Positions 59,850 to 64,000 of a stretch of 64,000 nt of DNA are shown here, one piece after another; the first letter of the stretch is position 1, and each line of letters begins with the position of its first letter. The stretch comes from Pseudomonadota bacterium (GTDB lineage Bacteria; Pseudomonadota; Alphaproteobacteria; Rhizobiales; Devosiaceae). The DNA is taken from assembly GCA_023388175.1 (NCBI GenBank), contig JAEWGT010000017.1:496001-560000 (forward strand). The letters run 5' to 3'. The notes under the pieces are model-generated. The model was not told the origin of the DNA and made no database searches. It saw only the letters and a program-made list of their open reading frames with translations. A program made the translations under genes and the position numbers.

Positions 59850-60511
59850 ACGCACCCAGCCCTGCCGACAGTCCACGAACCTGCCTGCTGATTGAAGATC
59901 AGCCGACCACGCGCGACTGGATGCTTGGCGTGATTGCCGGAGCCTTTCCCGCCACACAGGTCGCAACGGCGGGATCGCTCAAGGCGGCCAATACATGGCT
60001 GGATCAGCATGGCAAAGCGCTGTGGCTGGCCATTATCGATCTCGGCCTGCCGGACGGTTCCGGCATAGACATCGTCCGACGCCTGCAAGCCGAATTCCCG
60101 GATGTGCTGCCCGTCGTTGCCACGATCTACGATGACGACGCCCACCTCTTCGACGCGATAGCGGCTGGCGCGCGCGGCTATGTGCTCAAAGAGGAAGAGG
60201 CCCCGCTTCTCATCGGCTATCTGCAACGCATAGAGCGGGGCGAGCCTCCGCTATCGCCATCAATCGCCCTGCGGATGCTCAGCCATTTTCGCGCTCCCGC
60301 AACGAGACCGCCGGACGATGCCGGTCTCAGCCCGCGCGAAACCGAGGTTCTGGCGCTTCTGGCGCGTGGCCTGACAGTTGCCGAAGCGGCGCGCAAACTC
60401 ACCCTGCAACCTCAAACCGTCGCCTCCTACGTGAAGGTGATCTATCAGAAGCTGAGCATTTCCAGCCGCGCCGAAGCCACCCGCGAGGCAATCCGGCGAG
60501 GACTGGCCTAG
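59846..60511 (+). CDS. NarL/FixJ family response regulator
   Basis: A 221-aa regulator. The receiver holds LLIEDQPTTRDWM, phosphoacceptor Asp65 in LAIIDLGLPDGSGID and Lys115 in GYVLKEEEAP. The LuxR-type helix-turn-helix is LSPRETEVLALLARGLTVAEAARKLTLQPQTVASYVKVIYQKLSISSRAEATREAIRRGL. It acts with the preceding kinase. Targets are unknown; it overlaps the convergent Ldh-type gene by 4 bases at 60508-60511. Confidence 0.93.
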   Translation: MNAPSPADSPRTCLLIEDQPTTRDWMLGVIAGAFPATQVATAGSLKAANTWLDQHGKALWLAIIDLGLPDGSGIDIVRRLQAEFPDVLPVVATIYDDDAHLFDAIAAGARGYVLKEEEAPLLIGYLQRIERGEPPLSPSIALRMLSHFRAPATRPPDDAGLSPRETEVLALLARGLTVAEAARKLTLQPQTVASYVKVIYQKLSISSRAEATREAIRRGLA

Positions 60512-61542
60512 AGTCCGAGAAAGTTGGCCGTGTCCGGATCGACGGGGATGCCCTCGGCCCGCCGCCGGTCCATTTCTACCCATTCCCGGTCGCCGGGCGC
60601 CATGACAGTGCTGTCATGACGCGCCGGTGAATTGCGCAGGCTGGCCAGATAGTGCGTGATAGCCGCGCCGAAGGCGGCGCGCCCGGCAAACTTGTCCGGG
60701 TCGATGACCAGCACGAAGTGGCCCATGTTTCTCGGCGTGGAAATGTCGTCACCGCCATACATTGGGATAAAATCGGGATCGAGCGTCGTGCCGGTCAGGA
60801 GCGCCGAGAACAGTGTCGCCACTCCGGCCAGCGCCGCACCTTTGTAGCCATAGTCCACGCCACCCAACGGCAGGAGCATATCGGCCTCATGCGGATTTGT
60901 GGTGGGCACGCCATCCGGCGTTGCCGCCACACCCTCAGGAAGTGGCTCGTCGAGCGAACGGTGCAACAACACGCGATTGAGCGGGATTGAAGAGGTGGCC
61001 ATATCGAGCAACCACGGCCTGCTGCCCGGCACCGGCGCGGCAAAGGCCAGGGGATTGGTGCCGTGAAACTTCTGCGCCCCGTCGAACAGGGCCACCATGG
61101 AATCGGTATTGGTGGTGGCGAAGGTGACAAAACCCTGTTCGGCACCAGCCAGAGCATAGGCGCCTGCTGCGCCCAGATGCGAGGAGTTCTTCACCCCTAC
61201 CGCACCGACCCCGGCCTCGCGCGCCAGCGCAATGCCGGTTTCGACCGCCCTGTAGGCAGCATAGTGACCCAGGCCATCGTCCCCATCGACCATGGCGCTG
61301 CCGGCGCCGCGTTGCTCAACCGCAAGCGCGGGGCTCTTGTTCAGCCGCCCGCCGCCAAGCATGCGGCAATAATGGCCGGTAAGCCGCACGCCATGGCTGT
61401 CGACCCCCACCAGCGAGGCATGAAGCATGGCTTTGACTGCGGCATTGCGCGATTCAAGGCTGGCCCCGGCCTCGGCCAGACGGGCATCCACCCGCTCGCG
61501 CAAAAGAGCTTCGGCAAACAGTGGGGCCGCGGCATTCTGCAT
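60508..61542 (-). CDS. Ldh family oxidoreductase (malate/L-lactate dehydrogenase type 2 family)
   Basis: A 344-aa NAD(P)-dependent enzyme. Family motifs are ASLVGVDSHGVRLTGHYCRML, VGVKNSSHLGAAGAYALAGAEQGFVTFATTNTDS and LLPLGGVDYGYKGAALA. The family includes ureidoglycolate dehydrogenase, delta1-piperideine-2-carboxylate reductase/N-methyl amino acid dehydrogenase and sulfolactate dehydrogenase, so the substrate cannot be assigned. It is divergent (149 bases) from the Rieske-less oxygenase gene, and a shared N-methyl theme is possible but unproven. Confidence 0.88.
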   Translation of the reverse strand: MQNAAAPLFAEALLRERVDARLAEAGASLESRNAAVKAMLHASLVGVDSHGVRLTGHYCRMLGGGRLNKSPALAVEQRGAGSAMVDGDDGLGHYAAYRAVETGIALAREAGVGAVGVKNSSHLGAAGAYALAGAEQGFVTFATTNTDSMVALFDGAQKFHGTNPLAFAAPVPGSRPWLLDMATSSIPLNRVLLHRSLDEPLPEGVAATPDGVPTTNPHEADMLLPLGGVDYGYKGAALAGVATLFSALLTGTTLDPDFIPMYGGDDISTPRNMGHFVLVIDPDKFAGRAAFGAAITHYLASLRNSPARHDSTVMAPGDREWVEMDRRRAEGIPVDPDTANFLGL

Positions 61543-61691
61543 GATTTGTCCTTCTCATAAGCGAAGTCACCATATCAGTCTCTGTCGCGGCAGCACACTT
61601 TCATGCCTTCAGCGCATGGCCCTGTTGGCAACTTTATGCTGGCACTCGCGGGCAATGGGACTATTGTGACAGCCATAGTTGAGACCAAGCC

Positions 61692-62588
61692 ATGCCCAAA
61701 GCCCCAGATCCCGTCACCGCAAACCTCTGGTATGTGGTGGCCGCCACAGATGAATTGACCCCCGGACAGGTCGCGACCACCCTTTTGCTCGACAGGCGCG
61801 TTGCCATGACCCGCGCCATGGATGGCGAGCCGGTCGTGTGGTTACGCAGCAGCGAGGAGAATGGCGACGAGATAGACGCCGAGACAATTCTGGATCGCCT
61901 GCCGGTCAAGAATGCCTATGGCTATACCTGGACCTGTCTCGGCACCCCGGACGCGGACCTCTTTCCCATTCCAGAATTTGCCGAACCTGATCGCAAGAAC
62001 ATGAGTTGCGGCTCCATCGGTATTCACGTCTCCGCGCCTCGCGCCGTGGAGAACTTCCTCGACATGGGACACTTCCCTTATGTCCATACCGACATTCTGG
62101 GTTCCGAACCCCATACGGAGGTCAAGGAATACGACGTCGAGGTTTCCGAGGAACGCGACGAGGTTCTGGCCACCCGATGCCGCTTCATCCAGCCGCGCGC
62201 CGCCAAATCGGCAACCGCGGCGATGGAAGTGGAATACGTCTATCGCGTGCCGCATCCGTTCTGCTCGGTGCTCTATAAATCCTGCCCCGAAGACGAAAGC
62301 CGCCAGGACGTCATCGGCATCTTTCTGCAACCCATGACCGAAGAAACCTGTCGGGCACACCTGCTGCAATCGATGATCGACTCCTATTCTACCATCAAGG
62401 ATATGCGCCGTTTCCAGCAGACCATTTTCGGGCAGGACAAGCCGATCCTCGAGAACCAGTATCCCAAGAAGCTCCCGCTCGACCCGCGCGCAGAAACGCC
62501 CATCCGCGCCGATAAGAGTGCCATTGCCTATCGCCGCTGGCTGAGCCAGAAGGGCATCACCTATGGGGTGATCCCCCAAGCGAGCTGA
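61692..62588 (+). CDS. Rieske-deficient non-heme iron oxygenase subunit (NdmC-like)
   Basis: A 298-aa protein. The opening ANLWYVVAATDELTPGQVATTLLLDRRVAMTR matches the start of ring-hydroxylating oxygenase alpha subunits, but no CxH...CxxH pair follows; the chain passes straight into ILDRLPVKNAYGYTWTCLG. The catalytic domain is intact: Asn121, Asp124, His127 and His132 in ENFLDMGHFPYVH, and Asp249 in IFGQDKPILENQ supplies the carboxylate. The Rieske cluster is therefore missing and must come from a partner, which the next gene supplies. This matches NdmC of methylxanthine N-demethylation in length and architecture; substrate unknown. Confidence 0.8.
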   Translation: MPKAPDPVTANLWYVVAATDELTPGQVATTLLLDRRVAMTRAMDGEPVVWLRSSEENGDEIDAETILDRLPVKNAYGYTWTCLGTPDADLFPIPEFAEPDRKNMSCGSIGIHVSAPRAVENFLDMGHFPYVHTDILGSEPHTEVKEYDVEVSEERDEVLATRCRFIQPRAAKSATAAMEVEYVYRVPHPFCSVLYKSCPEDESRQDVIGIFLQPMTEETCRAHLLQSMIDSYSTIKDMRRFQQTIFGQDKPILENQYPKKLPLDPRAETPIRADKSAIAYRRWLSQKGITYGVIPQAS

Positions 62589-62684
62589 TCGCGCGGCTGC
62601 CGCCTCGTACGCCAAGGCCCCCCGGCAGCCAGTCCACAATATCCGCAATCGTGGCGCGATTGCTGGCCTTGACGGACAACACAC

Positions 62685-64000
62685 ATGCCCCTGAGTCTAT
62701 CAGACCCCACCTGGTATCCCATCGCCTCGAGCGAGGACCTGCCTTTTCGCCATGTCTATCACGGCCAGCTTCTGGGCCGCGAACTCGCCGTCTGGCGGGC
62801 CGATGACGGCCATGTCAATGTCTGGGAAAATCGGTGCCTCCATCGTGGCGTGCGTCTGTCTATCGGCATCAACGAAGGGCAGGAACTGAAGTGCCAGTAT
62901 CACGGCTGGCGCTATGCCAATCAGTCGGCGGGCTGCACCTATATCCCCGCGCACCCGGCAGATGCGCCCGCCCGTCGGATCGAGAACCGCAAATATCAGA
63001 CCCGCGAAGCCTATGGCCTCATCTGGTCCGCCGCCAATGACGACCAGCCCTTCCGCCCCTTTCCGGGCGCCGAAGGCCATGACTGGTTCGCGCTCCGCCC
63101 GGTACCCGTCAATGCGACCCCCGAAGATGTCGTGGCCGGCCTTGCCCGCCTCGCGCCGGACGACCAGCCCGCAGACCTGTTTCCCGGCCTCGCGCTGCGG
63201 GTCGCTGGTGCCTATTACTTCGTGCAGCCTGTCGATGCGGGTCGCGCCGTCATTCGCGGCCTGCTGCCGGAACGGCCGGCCCATGAACTGGCCGCCCTGC
63301 GGCATTACAATGAGACGCTGACCAAGCTGCGCGACCAGTTGGAACGCGCCGCTGCCAAAAAACCAGCGCCCGAACCGCTGACGCCCGTCTTTGAAAAGGT
63401 TTCGGCCGAACTGGCAACGATGCCGGAAATCGCCATTCCGCGCGGGAACGTCTTTAATGTCGTGGTCAAGCGCAAATGGCAGAATGCGGACGGCGTTGTC
63501 AGCTTTGAATTTGCCGATCGCGACGGCCGGCACCTGCCCACCTTCCAGCCTGGCGCGCATATCGATGTTCACCTGCCCAATGGGCTGGTCCGCCAATACT
63601 CACTGACCAACGGGCCCGGCGACCTGATGAGCTACATCATCGGGGTCAAGCAGGAAAGCGCATCGAAGGGGGGCTCCAAGGTGCTGGTCGAGACTGTCCG
63701 CGAGGGCGACATCCTGGCCATTTCCGAGCCACGCAACAATTTCCCGCTGCGCCGGGATGCCACTCGCACCGTGCTGATTGCTGGCGGTATCGGCATTACA
63801 CCGCTTCTTTCGATGGCGCGCTTCCTCGACAAGTCGAACCTGCCCTACGAATTGCATTATTTCACCCGGACAGGCGAAAGCGCTGCCTTCAGCAGCGATC
63901 TGGCGGTGCTGCATGGCCAGATCGAGACCCATGTGGGCATGGCGCGTGATAACGTGCGGGCCAAGGTGGCGGCTGTGCTCGGCACCTGGCAATTCGCCAA
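62685..64000 (+). CDS. Rieske-domain/flavin-NADH reductase fusion (NdmD-like, 3' truncated)
   Basis: At least 438 codons; the stop is beyond the window. Start ATG at 62685 gives MPLSLSDPTWYPIASSEDLP. The Rieske domain (about 1-115) has Cys51/His53 and Cys70/His73 (NRCLHRG, KCQYHGWRY). A linker of about 130 residues with no recognised fold follows, then a phthalate-dioxygenase-reductase-type module: FQPGAHIDVHLPNGLVRQYSLTN (flavin), IAGGIGITPLLSMARFL (NADH). A C-terminal plant-type 2Fe-2S ferredoxin is expected in the missing part. A full oxygenase catalytic domain is absent. Together with the upstream gene the two make one split system. Confidence 0.85.
   Translation, partial: MPLSLSDPTWYPIASSEDLPFRHVYHGQLLGRELAVWRADDGHVNVWENRCLHRGVRLSIGINEGQELKCQYHGWRYANQSAGCTYIPAHPADAPARRIENRKYQTREAYGLIWSAANDDQPFRPFPGAEGHDWFALRPVPVNATPEDVVAGLARLAPDDQPADLFPGLALRVAGAYYFVQPVDAGRAVIRGLLPERPAHELAALRHYNETLTKLRDQLERAAAKKPAPEPLTPVFEKVSAELATMPEIAIPRGNVFNVVVKRKWQNADGVVSFEFADRDGRHLPTFQPGAHIDVHLPNGLVRQYSLTNGPGDLMSYIIGVKQESASKGGSKVLVETVREGDILAISEPRNNFPLRRDATRTVLIAGGIGITPLLSMARFLDKSNLPYELHYFTRTGESAAFSSDLAVLHGQIETHVGMARDNVRAKVAAVLGTWQFA

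Noticed and set aside
61692..62588. Ordinary complete Rieske oxygenase alpha subunit
   Set aside because: The CxH...CxxH cluster ligands are missing over the whole N-terminal third, and the length (298 aa) is short for the family.

Overview
The window looks like a chromosomal segment of a high-GC alphaproteobacterium of the order Hyphomicrobiales (Rhizobiales), most likely a Devosia-like lineage. The evidence is the PhyR/NepR/EcfG general stress locus, the mdh-sucCD-sucAB-lpd cluster, an Omp19-type lipoprotein, DUF1328 and DUF3309 small membrane proteins, and palindromic intergenic repeats. The genus is inferred from gene content. I see no rRNA, tRNA, CRISPR array, insertion sequence or prophage.

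Layout. 1-5.4 kb: a three-gene amidoligase-type operon (DUF2126 protein, circularly permuted ATP-grasp/alpha-E protein, transglutaminase). 5.4-12.4 kb: a stress island with small membrane proteins, a DUF883 protein and its membrane partner, a lipid kinase, a CHASE3-like HisKA_2 histidine kinase, a Crp/Fnr regulator, a receiver protein lacking the phospho-Asp, ecfG, nepR, phyR and a DUF1328 gene. Six sites of the form GGAAC-N16/17-(C)GTT or CATT precede genes here, suggesting an autoregulated EcfG regulon in one place. 12.4-18.1 kb: a YdcF protein, then a polar amino acid ABC transporter operon with a thiamine-binding-fold protein and an AstE-like zinc deacylase. 18.6-26.1 kb: a hexuronate operon (TRAP transporter, GntR regulator, kduI, kduD, kdgF-like cupin, a TRIC channel protein, uxuA).

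26.3-38.1 kb: TCA-cycle genes on the minus strand, transcribed mdh, sucC, a small secreted protein, sucD, sucA, sucB, a secreted protein, MAPEG, LysE, lpd. 38.2-46.7 kb: ZapE, an Omp19/Inh lipoprotein, a small DUF2007-like protein and a yejBEFA-type peptide ABC transporter. 47-56.7 kb: tamB/tamA and a MacAB-type efflux pair. 56.8-61.5 kb: an SDR, a NarL-type two-component system and an Ldh-family dehydrogenase.

61.7-64 kb: the most unusual pair. One gene encodes a Rieske oxygenase catalytic subunit that lacks the Rieske cluster ligands. The next encodes a protein with an N-terminal Rieske domain followed by a flavin/NADH reductase, and runs off the window. The missing Rieske domain therefore appears to be supplied by the reductase, as known for NdmC/NdmD of bacterial 7-methylxanthine demethylation. 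The substrate here is unknown.
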